Made by a program: the position numbers and the translations under genes. Positions 1 through 7,561 of a DNA stretch of 64,000 nt are shown one piece after another. A model generated the notes under the pieces. The model was not told the origin of the DNA and did not search any database. It saw only the letters and a list, made by a program, of their open reading frames with translations. Source of the stretch: Fictibacillus marinisediminis (GTDB lineage Bacteria > Bacillota > Bacilli > Bacillales > Fictibacillaceae); NCBI RefSeq assembly GCF_023149135.1, contig NZ_JAIWJX010000002.1:3844001-3908000 (forward strand), in the 5' to 3' direction. Positions within the stretch are counted from its first letter, which is position 1; the number at the start of each line of letters is the position of its first letter.

Positions 1-640
1 CTCCGCCATAGGAGAACATAACAATTAAGAACGCGCTGAGCATACCGCCGATCCCGTTAGGAAAGAAACCGCCATGAGCAGTGTAATTATTTAATGGCTG
101 ATCAATCGAGCTCGGAATCACACCGAACAAAATACAGGCTCCTAAAATGATAAAGGCCGTCAGCGCAACGATTTTAATTCCCGCAAACCAAAACTCGATC
201 TCACCATAGTACTTTACTTGAAACAGATTGATTCCAATAATGAAGATGGCACAGAAAAGAGCTAGCAGCCATAACGGCGTGGAGGAAAACCAGTATTTCA
301 AAAAGCTTCCCGCAGCCAATATTTCAACAATCGTGACGATCCCCCACTGCACCCAATAAAGCCAGCCAACGATAAATGAAATCCGATGGCCAAATGCTTT
401 GTGAACGAGATTCTGAACATTTAAATTTGGATAGACAATGGCCATCTCCGCCAATGCCGTCATAACAATGAATAATAATGCCCCGCCTAATAAATAAGCC
501 AATGCGACACTTGGCCCTGCTAAACTGAGCGTGTCTGAGCTTCCTTTAAAAATCCCTGTTCCAATCATCCCTGCCAAGGCGATGAATTGAACATGACGAG
601 GCAATAACCCCTTTTTTAAATTCTGATGATCTTTTTCCAT
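1..640 (-). CDS. APC-family amino acid permease, N-terminal part (runs off the window)
   Basis: The reading frame is open from an ATG at 640 down to the window edge, giving about 213 residues. The protein starts with a short charged segment and then reads LLPRHVQFIALAGMIGTGIF, the hallmark first helix of the amino acid transporter (AAT) branch of the APC superfamily. Further hydrophobic helices follow, including a conserved GWLYWVQWG segment. By family it is a proton-coupled amino acid importer in the cytoplasmic membrane. The substrate cannot be read from the sequence. A GGCAGGGG stretch before the ATG is an acceptable ribosome site. It lies downstream of the acyl-CoA ligase in the same orientation but has its own promoter and palindromic operator at 682-707. 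The C-terminal half is outside the window. Confidence 0.88.
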   Translation of the reverse strand, partial: MEKDHQNLKKGLLPRHVQFIALAGMIGTGIFKGSSDTLSLAGPSVALAYLLGGALLFIVMTALAEMAIVYPNLNVQNLVHKAFGHRISFIVGWLYWVQWGIVTIVEILAAGSFLKYWFSSTPLWLLALFCAIFIIGINLFQVKYYGEIEFWFAGIKIVALTAFIILGACILFGVIPSSIDQPLNNYTAHGGFFPNGIGGMLSAFLIVMFSYGG

Positions 641-681
641 GCTGCCCCTGCCTTCCATCTAGCATTGTTTACCATGAAACG

Positions 682-707
682 CTTTAAACGTTTAAAGTGC
701 CATTATA
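682..707 (-). promoter_or_regulatory. Promoter -10 and palindromic operator of the permease gene
   Basis: Reading the minus strand, a perfect TATAAT (702-707) is followed at the expected start site by a perfect 16-bp palindrome, CTTTAAACGTTTAAAG (682-697). The palindrome has a central CG, as LacI/CcpA-type operators do, and matches the cre consensus at 12 of 14 positions. A protein bound there would cover the transcription start and repress. No convincing -35 hexamer is visible. Confidence 0.5.
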
Positions 708-763
708 CATATTTTCAGAGAAATACACCATTTGTATTTATAACCAGCCGCGATCAGAGCCTG

Positions 764-2353
764 CTAGTTAACGAGCCGTCCCTTATCCTTCCAGTAATCT
801 TTCCTCAAATGCACCTTTTGTATCTTTCCGGAGCCGGTTTTAGGCAATTCTTCCACGAAAACGATAATGGTCGGCGCCTTAAAGTGTGCAAGCCGGCTGC
901 GGGCAAACGTGATCAGCTCGTCCTCACTAGCCTCGTGCCCTTCCCGGAGCACGACGATGGCTTGCGGTGTTTCTCCCCATTTATCATGAGGGACTGCGAT
1001 AACAGCTGCTTCCAGAACAGCGGGGTGATCATACAGCACACCCTCGACTTCGATGGAGGAGATGTTTTCACCGCCTGAAATGATGATGTCTTTTTTCCGG
1101 TCGGCAATCTCAATATTACCTTGCTCGTCTACAACCGCCATATCGCCTGTATGGTACCAGCCGTTTCGGATGATATGGTTCGTTTCCTCCGGGTTGTTCC
1201 AGTACCCTTCCATAACAGTGTTGCTGCGCACAACAATCTCGCCGATCTCATGGCTGTCATGGGCTACTTCGTCTCCGTCCTCATTGACGACCTTCACTTC
1301 ACTACCAATAAATTCGTATCCCGCTTTCGATTTCAAACGGTATTTCTCATCATTCGTCAAATGATCCTGTGTGTCCCGGATGATGGACGTCGTAATGAGC
1401 GGCGAGGCTTCCGTCATGCCATACACCTGGATAAACTCCCAATGCAGCTTTTCCTCCACCCGCTTCACGAAGGCTGGCGGCGGTGCCGAACCGGCAATGA
1501 CAATACGGAGGTTGCTAGCCGCTTTAACGGTCTCTTGCTTGTCCGCATACTGCAGAAGTCCGTTCAGGACGGTCGGAGCCATATGCATGACCGAAACTCC
1601 ATACTCGTTCACTTTTCTAAAAATCTCTTCAGGCACTACCTTTTTGAGGAAGACCTGTGCCGCTCCGTTTGCCGTATAGTAAAAAGGCGATCCCCAGCCG
1701 TTCACATGGAACATCGGAAGGACATGAAGCAGGACATCACGATCGGAAACCCGCAGATGATGCATGGATGTAAGCGCATGCAAAAAATTGCTCCGATGTG
1801 AGAGCATAACCCCTTTCGGCTTGCCGGTCGTCCCGCTCGTATACAAAAGGGTCGCCAAGTCATTCTCATCCATCTCCGGACGGTCAACAGGTGCAGTGTT
1901 GAACTGCTCCAGCCAGTTTTCATAGGGAATTAAACCGTCCCCTGCCTGTTCAAGATCATGCACTATAATGGCTTCAACCATCGTTAACTGTTCTCGAATT
2001 GGCTCGATTTGGTTCATCAGTTCATGGTCAACAAAGAGAACTTTTGATCCGCTGTGATTCAGTATGTATACATAATCTTCCGGTTTTAGCCTTGTGTTGA
2101 GTGGTACCATAACAGCCCCGAGCTGCAGCACGCCGTAAAATCCTTCATACATCTCGGACGTGTTGGGAGCTAGATAAGCGACACGATCTCCTTTTCCAAC
2201 TCCAGTTTCAATTAGCCCACGTGAAAGCTGGTTGACCCGGTTATTCACTTCACTGTATGTATAGGTTTGCTTTTCACCGATTATCGCAGCTTTCTTTCCA
2301 TACAACTTTACCGCACGATCAAGAAATTGAGGCAGCAGCATTGGTACATTCAA
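764..2353 (-). CDS. Acyl-CoA synthetase (AMP-forming), long/medium-chain type
   Basis: This is a 529-residue ANL-superfamily adenylating enzyme that would activate a carboxylic acid (probably a fatty acid) to its CoA thioester with ATP. The P-loop-like motif YTSGTTGKPKG lies near residue 171, followed by YGMTEASPL, the GWYHTGD and RKKDIIISGGENIS hinge motifs, and PKTGSGKIQK carrying the catalytic lysine close to the C terminus. The length is normal. I place the start at a TTG (2353) because GAGGAGGGA lies 8 nt before it; the upstream in-frame TTG at 2371 overlaps that ribosome site itself. It has its own promoter. The exact acid is not resolvable. Although it lies near an aromatic operon, nothing links it to that pathway. 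Confidence 0.9.
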   Translation of the reverse strand: MNVPMLLPQFLDRAVKLYGKKAAIIGEKQTYTYSEVNNRVNQLSRGLIETGVGKGDRVAYLAPNTSEMYEGFYGVLQLGAVMVPLNTRLKPEDYVYILNHSGSKVLFVDHELMNQIEPIREQLTMVEAIIVHDLEQAGDGLIPYENWLEQFNTAPVDRPEMDENDLATLLYTSGTTGKPKGVMLSHRSNFLHALTSMHHLRVSDRDVLLHVLPMFHVNGWGSPFYYTANGAAQVFLKKVVPEEIFRKVNEYGVSVMHMAPTVLNGLLQYADKQETVKAASNLRIVIAGSAPPPAFVKRVEEKLHWEFIQVYGMTEASPLITTSIIRDTQDHLTNDEKYRLKSKAGYEFIGSEVKVVNEDGDEVAHDSHEIGEIVVRSNTVMEGYWNNPEETNHIIRNGWYHTGDMAVVDEQGNIEIADRKKDIIISGGENISSIEVEGVLYDHPAVLEAAVIAVPHDKWGETPQAIVVLREGHEASEDELITFARSRLAHFKAPTIIVFVEELPKTGSGKIQKVHLRKDYWKDKGRLVN

Positions 2354-2396
2354 CGAGTGATCCCTCCTCAACTTAAATAATTAGAAATTTTAGTCT

Positions 2397-2426
2397 ATTA
2401 TATCATAGTCTGTTATATAACAAGAA
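2397..2426 (-). promoter_or_regulatory. Probable promoter of the acyl-CoA synthetase gene with palindrome in the spacer
   Basis: On the minus strand TTCTTG (2421-2426), an 18-nt spacer and TATAAT (2397-2402) precede the gene. The perfect 12-bp palindrome TGTTATATAACA (2411-2422) covers the -35 end and the spacer, so a bound repressor would block RNA polymerase. The -35 match is weak. Confidence 0.4.
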
Positions 2427-2476
2427 GGGTTAAGATATCTCTTAGAATACGATATTCCTTTTTCTTTTCATAAAAT

Positions 2477-2503
2477 ATTAAGTAATACTAGGTATTGCTT
2501 AAT
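2477..2503. promoter_or_regulatory. 27-bp inverted repeat upstream of the acyl-CoA synthetase promoter
   Basis: The arms ATTAAGTAATAC and GTATTGCTTAAT match at 11 of 12 positions around a 3-nt centre. The repeat sits about 50 bp upstream of the -35 and has no T-run, so an operator is more likely than a terminator. It does not resemble the Bacillus FadR box as I remember it. Confidence 0.4.
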
Positions 2504-2675
2504 AGAACTCAGCTCTCCCCTGCAAGCGGTACTTATGGGATTTGACTCCGTAACCAGCGATAAAAAATGAATTTGACATATTAATTTGCCTGCCGAAGCG
2601 TTGTAAAAGAGCTTAACTTGTCAAAACCTTCATCAATAACCCTCTTCTGTGATATGGAAGCTCTCCAGGCAGACC

Positions 2676-2801
2676 GTTACTTGCGATTCGACACGCTTTA
2701 CTTGCGGTAACGGGGCTGTTACTTGCGATTCGACAGAGTTTACTTGCGAAAATGCTCCTGTTACTTGTGGTTCGTCAAGGTTTACTTGCAAAACACATTC
2801 C
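2676..2801. repeat. Array A: six 21-bp units with core TTACTTGCG
   Basis: Units start at 2676, 2697, 2718, 2739, 2760 and 2781. Each begins with G/T then TTACTTG, followed by a variable tail. Odd and even units form a higher-order 42-bp period (GATTCGACA recurs in odd units). The array lies between the formate dehydrogenase remnant and the acyl-CoA synthetase gene. It belongs to the same architectural class as arrays at 17550, 22464, 30338, 37340, 38350 and 54109, although the core motif differs. Confidence 0.9.
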
Positions 2802-2836
2802 GAAAGGTCCAGGTCGCCTAGCTTCGGACTCAGATA

Positions 2837-3169
2837 CTACTCGTTGCTTTTAACGCGATCGGTGACGATCACCCGGACCTCCACATGTCCATACGGAGAG
2901 GTGAGGCCAACGAGCGCACCATCCTCAAGCTCCCGTTCACGGGCAAACTCAGGCGAGACTTCCACCCAAGGATGAGGAACTTTGTGTTTCAGCCCCTCTG
3001 ATCGATACGTCATGTTTCCTTCATGGAAGTGCTCAAGCAAACGGCCGTTATTTAAATGTAGGTCGAATTCTTCACCCGGCTTAAACGGCTCGGTCCATTC
3101 AGCAGCCGGGAAGGAGAACAGGTCTATCCTTGTAAGTAATTGGTCTTTGTAAGAAATATTGTAAAGCAT
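2837..3169 (-). pseudogene. Remnant of formate dehydrogenase alpha subunit (C-terminal molybdopterin-binding domain)
   Basis: The 110-residue frame contains [18 protein letters not shown] and [14 protein letters not shown], which are characteristic of the dinucleotide-binding domain near the C terminus of FdhA-type molybdoenzymes (YrhE/YjgC group in Bacillus). A full protein is nearly 1000 residues, so roughly the first 85-90% is missing. The end is also damaged: after VTDRVKSNE a TAG interrupts where these proteins normally continue with a leucine and YLP, and the codons after the stop still read YL. There is no ribosome site at the first ATG. It is a decaying fragment, not a functional gene. 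Confidence 0.8.
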
Positions 3170-3229
3170 ACTTCATCCTATGTTTGGAACAATACCATTG
3201 TATTTAGGATAAAAAGGAGGGGAATCAAA

Positions 3230-3499
3230 ATGGATCAACAGAAATTATTAGCTGCCCACGAGTCTATGGACTTACATGAGGCCATTAACTTTAAAACGCT
3301 TTGTATCGCCAAGTCTAAATTAATGCAAGGATTGGTTTTTGATGATGATCTTAGGAATTTAATGAAAAAAGATGTTGAACAATCGATACAAGATCTGACT
3401 GAATTGCAGTCCCTCTATGAACGAGCACCTTTTCAAGCTCCTGTTCCTCAAAATCGCCCAACCCCCATCATTAATGGAAAGGAAGGAACCATTCATTGA
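3230..3499 (+). CDS. yraG: Small spore-coat-like protein, YraG type
   Basis: This 89-residue protein has the helical N-terminal motif [21 protein letters not shown] followed by a short proline-rich tail. The 69-residue protein at 5037 shares the FKTxCxxKSKxM core. The ATG at 3230 is preceded by AAAAAGGAGGGG, which decides the start over an in-frame ATG further upstream. It is the first gene of a five-gene operon whose order (small, CotF-like, adhB, small, CotF-like) matches yraG-yraF-adhB-yraE-yraD of B. subtilis. Products of that family are annotated as spore coat-like; the molecular function is unknown. Its stop codon overlaps the TTG start of the next gene, indicating translational coupling. 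Confidence 0.8.
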   Translation: MDQQKLLAAHESMDLHEAINFKTLCIAKSKLMQGLVFDDDLRNLMKKDVEQSIQDLTELQSLYERAPFQAPVPQNRPTPIINGKEGTIH

Positions 3500-3864
3500 A
3501 TAATGATTATTTGGATCCGATTAACTCGCTGCATATGCCTGAACTCGCAGATACCACCTTTGCCATGGACTTTCTTCTTCGTGCCAAAGAAGGTGTTCGC
3601 AACGTAGCTGTGGCGTTAACCGAAACTGCATCACCTGATGTCCGTGCCATATTAAGAAAACAATTGATGCAGGGCATTGCGATGCATCAGGAAATATCTG
3701 AGTTGATGATCAAGAAAAAATGGTTCCATCCTTACGAACTAACTGAACAGTATCAATTGGATCAGCTTTCGGCCAACAATACGATTAAGATTGGCAAAAT
3801 GAACCTGTTTCCCATTGAGACCAATCGAAAGGGCATGTTCGATCGGACACCTGATGAACATTAA
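3496..3864 (+). CDS. yraF: CotF-family spore coat-like protein, YraF type
   Basis: The 122-residue protein is a CotF-domain protein: a helical core with [23 protein letters not shown], then a second helix containing [27 protein letters not shown]. subtilis YraF has, as I recall, the same length. The start is a TTG at 3496 whose last two bases are shared with the TGA of the previous gene; GGAAAGGAAGGAACC upstream provides the ribosome site and no in-frame ATG is near. CotF relatives are components of the spore coat in Bacillus, so expression in the mother cell during sporulation is expected. I could not identify a convincing sigma-E or sigma-K promoter. Confidence 0.85.
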   Translation: MNNDYLDPINSLHMPELADTTFAMDFLLRAKEGVRNVAVALTETASPDVRAILRKQLMQGIAMHQEISELMIKKKWFHPYELTEQYQLDQLSANNTIKIGKMNLFPIETNRKGMFDRTPDEH

Positions 3865-3882
3865 CACTGGAGGTTATATAGC

Positions 3883-5019
3883 ATGAAGGCGGTAACGTAT
3901 CAAGGGATAAAAAATGTTGTTGTGAAAGAAGTGCCAGACCCTAAGATTGAAAAACCAGATGACATGATTATCAAAGTGACCAGTACAGCGATATGTGGTT
4001 CTGATTTGCATTTAATTCATGGCATGATCCCTAACCTGCAAGAGAACTTTGTCATTGGACATGAACCGATGGGAATCGTTGAAGAGGTTGGTCCGGAAGT
4101 GACAAAACTGAAAAAGGGAGACCGCGTAATCATTCCATTTAACATCGCATGCGGCGAATGCCGTTACTGTAAAGACCATTTGGAAAGTCAATGCGACAAT
4201 TCAAATGATAATGGAGATATGGGAGCCTATTTCGGATATTCCGGAACAACTGGCGGTTATCCAGGCGGGCAAGCGGAATATTTGAGAGTCCCTTTTGCCA
4301 ACTTTACTCATTTTAAAATCCCGGAGACCTGCGAGGAACCTGATGAAAAGTTAACGGTTATTGGGGATGCGATGACCACTGGTTTTTGGAGTGTTGATAA
4401 TGCGGGCGTAAAGGACGGGGACACCGTTATCGTTTTGGGATGTGGTCCCGTGGGACTTTTTGCACAAAAGTTTTGCTGGCTAAAAGGGGCGAAGCGGGTG
4501 ATTGCAGTCGATTATGTGAATTATCGCTTGCAGCATGCGAAACGGACAAACAAAGTTGAAATTGTGAACTTTGAGGATCATAAAAATTGTGGAGAATACC
4601 TGAAGGAAATCACCAAGGGCGGTGCCGATGTAGTCATTGATGCTGTTGGTATGGACGGAAAAATGACCGATATGGAGTTTCTTGCCAGCGGATTAAAACT
4701 TCAGAGTGGTGCATTTGGTGCATTTATCATGGCGACCCAGGCCGTCCGAAAAGGCGGCAATATCCAGGTGACCGGCGTTTATGCAGGAAAATATAACGGT
4801 TTTCCATTTGGAGATATTATGAACCGCAATGTCAATATCCGCTCCGGACAAGCACCTGTTATTCACTATATGCCTTATATGTTTGAACTGGTTTCTACCG
4901 GGAAGATTGATCCGGGAGATGTGGTCAGCCATGTGCTTCCGCTCAGTGAAGCGAAGCGTGGCTATGAGATTTTTGACACCAAAACGGATGATTGTATAAA
5001 AGTCGTATTGAAGCCTTGA
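3883..5019 (+). CDS. adhB: Zinc-dependent alcohol dehydrogenase AdhB
   Basis: This 378-residue medium-chain dehydrogenase is organised as a GroES-like catalytic domain followed by a Rossmann domain. Catalytic zinc ligands are C38 (in AICGSDLH) and H60/E61 (in GHEPMG). The structural-zinc cysteines are 90, 93, 96 and 104. The NAD(P) motif is VLGCGPVGLFAQ near residue 185. The extended loop around NDNGDMGAYFGYSGTTGGYPGGQAEY is typical of the formaldehyde/glutathione-independent dehydrogenase-like branch. It oxidises an alcohol or aldehyde of unknown identity. CACTGGAGG precedes the ATG. Flanking CotF-like genes on both sides are conserved with B. subtilis, suggesting that the enzyme acts in or on the forming spore. 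Confidence 0.92.
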   Translation: MKAVTYQGIKNVVVKEVPDPKIEKPDDMIIKVTSTAICGSDLHLIHGMIPNLQENFVIGHEPMGIVEEVGPEVTKLKKGDRVIIPFNIACGECRYCKDHLESQCDNSNDNGDMGAYFGYSGTTGGYPGGQAEYLRVPFANFTHFKIPETCEEPDEKLTVIGDAMTTGFWSVDNAGVKDGDTVIVLGCGPVGLFAQKFCWLKGAKRVIAVDYVNYRLQHAKRTNKVEIVNFEDHKNCGEYLKEITKGGADVVIDAVGMDGKMTDMEFLASGLKLQSGAFGAFIMATQAVRKGGNIQVTGVYAGKYNGFPFGDIMNRNVNIRSGQAPVIHYMPYMFELVSTGKIDPGDVVSHVLPLSEAKRGYEIFDTKTDDCIKVVLKP

Positions 5020-5036
5020 GGAAGGAGGATTGAAAA

Positions 5037-5246
5037 ATGAACTATGCCCTACACGAAGTTCTTGAGGTTCAAGAAATGGCCGCTTTTAAAACAAATTGTT
5101 TAACCAAGTCTAAAACAATGAGAGCCCTGGTTAGTGACCCAAGGCTAAAAGAAATCATGCAGCAAGACATTGATCTTTCCACCAGACAGTTAAACGAATA
5201 TACCTCTGTTTTATCTAATGCAAAGCAATCGTTAGGAGCTGAGTAA
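5037..5246 (+). CDS. yraE: Small spore-coat-like protein, YraE type
   Basis: The 69-residue protein resembles the 89-residue product at 3230: EVQEMAAFKTNCLTKSKTMR aligns with its [12 protein letters not shown] segment, and the acidic helix after it is also shared. The ATG follows a strong GAAGGAGG. It is the fourth gene of the yra/adhB operon, 17 nt after adhB. The function is unknown beyond the association with CotF-like proteins. The two small paralogues each precede a CotF-domain partner, so the operon looks like a duplicated small/CotF gene pair either side of adhB. Confidence 0.8.
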   Translation: MNYALHEVLEVQEMAAFKTNCLTKSKTMRALVSDPRLKEIMQQDIDLSTRQLNEYTSVLSNAKQSLGAE

Positions 5247-5248
5247 AA

Positions 5249-5548
5249 TTGAATTCAATCATTGAAAACGTAACAGGAATGGATGCCCTTTCCGACCAGA
5301 TTGTTGCGATGGATTTATTGATTGCGGCAAAAAGTGGAATTAGAAATTACGCCATGGCTGTTACGGAAGCCGGAACACCTGAAATCAAAGAAATGTTAAC
5401 TCGGCATTTGGAGGAAGCCATAGAGATGCATGAACAAGTTTCCGGTTATATCGTGGAAAAAGGATGGTATCACGCTTGGGATACGAACGAGCAAATCCTT
5501 TTGAACTTGACAAATATGAAGACCGCTTTGGATTTGCCAACACTATAG
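5249..5548 (+). CDS. yraD: CotF-family spore coat-like protein, YraD type
   Basis: The 99-residue protein repeats the CotF pattern of the gene at 3496: QIVAMDLLIAAKSGIRNYAMAVTEAGTPEIKEML, then HLEEAIEMHEQVSGYIVEKGWYHAW. The start is a TTG at 5249, with TTAGGAG upstream and only 2 nt between it and the previous stop codon. It closes the operon. No terminator hairpin with a T-run follows; instead a MITE-like palindrome-rich element begins 10 bp after the stop and may serve to end transcription. Confidence 0.83.
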   Translation: MNSIIENVTGMDALSDQIVAMDLLIAAKSGIRNYAMAVTEAGTPEIKEMLTRHLEEAIEMHEQVSGYIVEKGWYHAWDTNEQILLNLTNMKTALDLPTL

Positions 5549-5557
5549 ATCTTCAAA

Positions 5558-5841
5558 GGGGCTGTCCAAGAAGTCTGGAAGCCGTTGATTTCCGTTTCAG
5601 GCCGCTCGCTTTCCGCGGAGCGTGCGGTGAGCCTCTTGGCGCAAGCGCCTGCGGGAGTCTCACCTGTCACGCTAGTCCCGCAGGACAAGGAACGCTGCGG
5701 CAGCGGTGCATCGCACGAAGAAAATGTGATTTTCATTTTCGAGGATCTCGCACCTTCCACTATAATCAACTTTTCATTGAAGATTTTTTGCGCGAAAAAG
5801 GAGCTGCCTGAAGGTCAATTTTTGACTTTCAGGACAGCCCC
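5558..5841 (+). mobile_element. MITE-like element, copy 1 (with terminal inverted repeats)
   Basis: The element is bounded by imperfect 18-bp inverted ends, GGGGCTGTCC at the left and GGACAGCCCC at the right, matching at 15 of 18 positions. The interior has a conserved core beginning GTTGATTTCCGTTTC and CGCTTTCCGCGG, then nested hairpins (GCGTGCGGTGAG with CTCACC...CACGC; GAAAATG with CATTTTC). The same core recurs inverted at 11157-11392 and direct at 22119-22395. There is no transposase frame and no clear target duplication. The interior resembles a dispersed repeat I recall from many Bacillaceae intergenic regions. It lies between convergent genes. Confidence 0.75.
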
Positions 5842-5850
5842 TATTTATTG

Positions 5851-7020
5851 TCAGAATGCAGGTGCAGGCAATTCATCTATGTTCATGCGAAGCAAACTAT
5901 ACGGCTTTTCTCGCAGGTCCTTTCCATAATGAAACCTGGCCTGCCGGTGTAATTGGTTCACAATGATATATAAGTATTGATCCGGGCCAATTGACAACGT
6001 ATCCGGCCATAAAAGCCTCGGGTCATGTGCAATGGTTTCCATGTTTCCGTTCGGCATGATCTTTCGTATGCTGTTGTTTTCATAATCCCCTGCATAGACG
6101 TTTCCTTTTGCCCCGGTAATCATTCCGTCAGATGCCCCTTTTTCTCCCCAATACTCCACTCGGGAAAGTAAGTCCTTCTCCGGTATCGTTCTGTCTCTCA
6201 GGGCTTCTGTTGAAATGGAGAACAGATGCCGGCTGGTTAATGGACAAAAAAATAAGGTCTTTCCATCCACAGAAATCGCGATACCATCAGACGCCAGTCG
6301 AAAGGGAGAAATGGAGCCGTCTTTATTGCGGTTCATCAGTATTTTACCTTCTACTTTTGGCAAGAAATAGGGATCGGGTGATGTAGGTGGGGTGCCACTT
6401 AACCGTCTGAATGCGTTTCCTGTTTCTAAATCCACAACAATGATCGCTCCTGGACCTTTGGAGGATGAATCTGTGATATAGGCATAACCGGCTTTTCCTA
6501 CGCGAAAATCAAAGCGGACATCATTCAAATATGTGGTTGGCAGGATTACTTCTTCTGTAAAGGTATATACATTTCTGATTGTATTTGTTTTTAAATCAAC
6601 AGCGACCAGTTTTGCTCCCCCTTTAATCGGTTCAGAAAAATTGGGTGCTGCTGTATCCAATACCCAAAGTGTTCCCCTTCCATCAGCCACTACACTTTGG
6701 ACACTGATAAATGACATCGCAACGTTTGCCGGGTTGGCCAAATTTGTTTCTAAATTTGGATAGGGCTGCAATTGGTCCCCCACAATTTCCGCCACCGTAA
6801 ATATTACGTCATCTCCCCATTTCGGAAAGCAAACGAAAATACGCCCGGTTTCTGACACTGTAACGCCTGTAGGCATAGCCCCATAAAATGAATGAACGAG
6901 TTCAAACTTACCGAAATATTTTTCCATAGGCAGCATAAATTTCATCATCTCCCTCATCCGATTTGAACCGATATTACCTATATATGGCCAGCAATTTTTC
7001 TTGTGCATGACAAAGAACAT
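5851..7020 (-). CDS. Major royal jelly/yellow-family beta-propeller protein
   Basis: The translation of up to 389 residues shows the MRJP/yellow family pattern: PTGVTVSETGRIFVCFPKW near the start, GTLWVLDTA, NDVRFDF, AYITDSS, DGIAISVDGKTLFFCPLTSRHLF, and LLWPDTLSIGPDQYLYI near the end. These are blades of a six-bladed beta-propeller. Bacterial members are annotated as L-dopachrome tautomerase-related or gluconolactonase-like; the substrate is unknown. No signal peptide is evident. The start is uncertain: the first ATG (7020) lacks a ribosome site, while an AGGGAG lies just before a cluster of ATGs near 6950, so the real protein may begin with MMKFMLPMEKY or MLPMEKY (about 365 residues). It is monocistronic and convergent with the yra operon. 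Confidence 0.85.
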   Translation of the reverse strand: MFFVMHKKNCWPYIGNIGSNRMREMMKFMLPMEKYFGKFELVHSFYGAMPTGVTVSETGRIFVCFPKWGDDVIFTVAEIVGDQLQPYPNLETNLANPANVAMSFISVQSVVADGRGTLWVLDTAAPNFSEPIKGGAKLVAVDLKTNTIRNVYTFTEEVILPTTYLNDVRFDFRVGKAGYAYITDSSSKGPGAIIVVDLETGNAFRRLSGTPPTSPDPYFLPKVEGKILMNRNKDGSISPFRLASDGIAISVDGKTLFFCPLTSRHLFSISTEALRDRTIPEKDLLSRVEYWGEKGASDGMITGAKGNVYAGDYENNSIRKIMPNGNMETIAHDPRLLWPDTLSIGPDQYLYIIVNQLHRQARFHYGKDLREKPYSLLRMNIDELPAPAF

Positions 7021-7227
7021 GGGCGGATCGCTTGCTTTTTTCTTTGGTTAAAATCTATTCACATGAACATAATAAATGCAGAAACTATCAAGGTATTCGG
7101 TCTCAATTAATAATATAAGGAGAAAGAGGATGACACCATGAAAGGGATATTCTTCACGTGCTGTTTTTCTTGGGATGAGATTTCCTATATAATAGCTGTA
7201 TAATTGGAAAAAAAAGGGGGGACCGGT

Positions 7228-7299
7228 ATGGGGGATCACTCACTTCGGATCATTGAACAGGAAATTGCTTTGCTCGTGCGGCTGACAACCGCTCATCAT
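7228..7299 (+). pseudogene. N-terminal remnant of a MarR-type regulator
   Basis: An ATG with a strong AAGGGGGG ribosome site starts a frame whose first ~23 residues (HSLRIIEQEIALLVRLTTA) look like the N-terminal helix of a Bacillus MarR-family regulator. The frame then loses all resemblance. No DNA-binding domain follows: the sequence runs straight into the terminator and tautomerase gene of the opposite strand. It appears to be the stump of a truncated regulator. The short length makes the family call uncertain. Confidence 0.45.
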
Positions 7300-7334
7300 T
7301 TTCATAAATACGCCCACCTGATCCAACCCACCAC

Positions 7335-7365
7335 AAAAAAAAAACCACCCAGCACCGCTGAATGG
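7335..7365 (-). terminator. Intrinsic terminator of the aromatic catabolic operon
   Basis: On the minus strand CCATTCAGC pairs with GCTGGGTGG (nine pairs, two G-U) around a GGT loop, followed by ten T residues. It lies 15 bp after the tautomerase stop codon. Confidence 0.9.
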
Positions 7366-7379
7366 CCCCTGCTAATCTA

Positions 7380-7559
7380 TTACTCTTTCGCTTTTCCGCC
7401 AACTGCCCAGTGCTTCCCTTCAACCTCAGTAACAAGCACTCTGACCTGCTCTTGCTTCACGTCTAACGTGCTGGCTGCCGCTTCGGTCACACTCGCAATC
7501 ATGTTCTGAATCTGCTCGTCGGACCGGCCTTTAATGATTTGCACCTGAATGATCGGCAT
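7380..7559 (-). CDS. 4-oxalocrotonate tautomerase family enzyme (2-hydroxymuconate tautomerase type)
   Basis: A 59-residue protein beginning MPIIQVQIIKGRSDEQI is encoded just after the decarboxylase gene, with 2 nt between stop and start. After removal of Met the N-terminal proline (Pro1) is the general base of the tautomerase superfamily. The size, the conserved arginine near residue 40 (EQVRVLVTEV) and the ending HWAVGGK all fit hexameric 4-OT enzymes. It would interconvert the enol and keto forms of 4-oxalocrotonate after deamination of 2-aminomuconate, feeding the decarboxylase encoded next to it. It is the last gene of the operon and is followed by a terminator. Confidence 0.9.
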   Translation of the reverse strand: MPIIQVQIIKGRSDEQIQNMIASVTEAAASTLDVKQEQVRVLVTEVEGKHWAVGGKAKE

Positions 7560-7561
7560 CT

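Noticed and set aside
2649..2975. 108-residue plus-strand frame over array A with cysteine-threonine repeats
   Set aside because: It is open only because the 21-bp repeat preserves frame; there is no ribosome site and it runs into the antisense of the formate dehydrogenase remnant.
3150..3200. Sigma-E or sigma-K promoter for the yra/adhB operon (CATACTT at about 3168)
   Set aside because: Only part of a -10 matches and the -35 spacing is wrong, so I do not report it as a promoter.
5464..5929. Several overlapping frames in the MITE-like element at 5558
   Set aside because: They translate inverted-repeat DNA, appear on both strands, and correspond to no protein family.
7048..7239. 63-residue minus-strand frame
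   Set aside because: No ribosome site, and it overlaps the promoter and start of the regulator remnant; composition is not protein-like.
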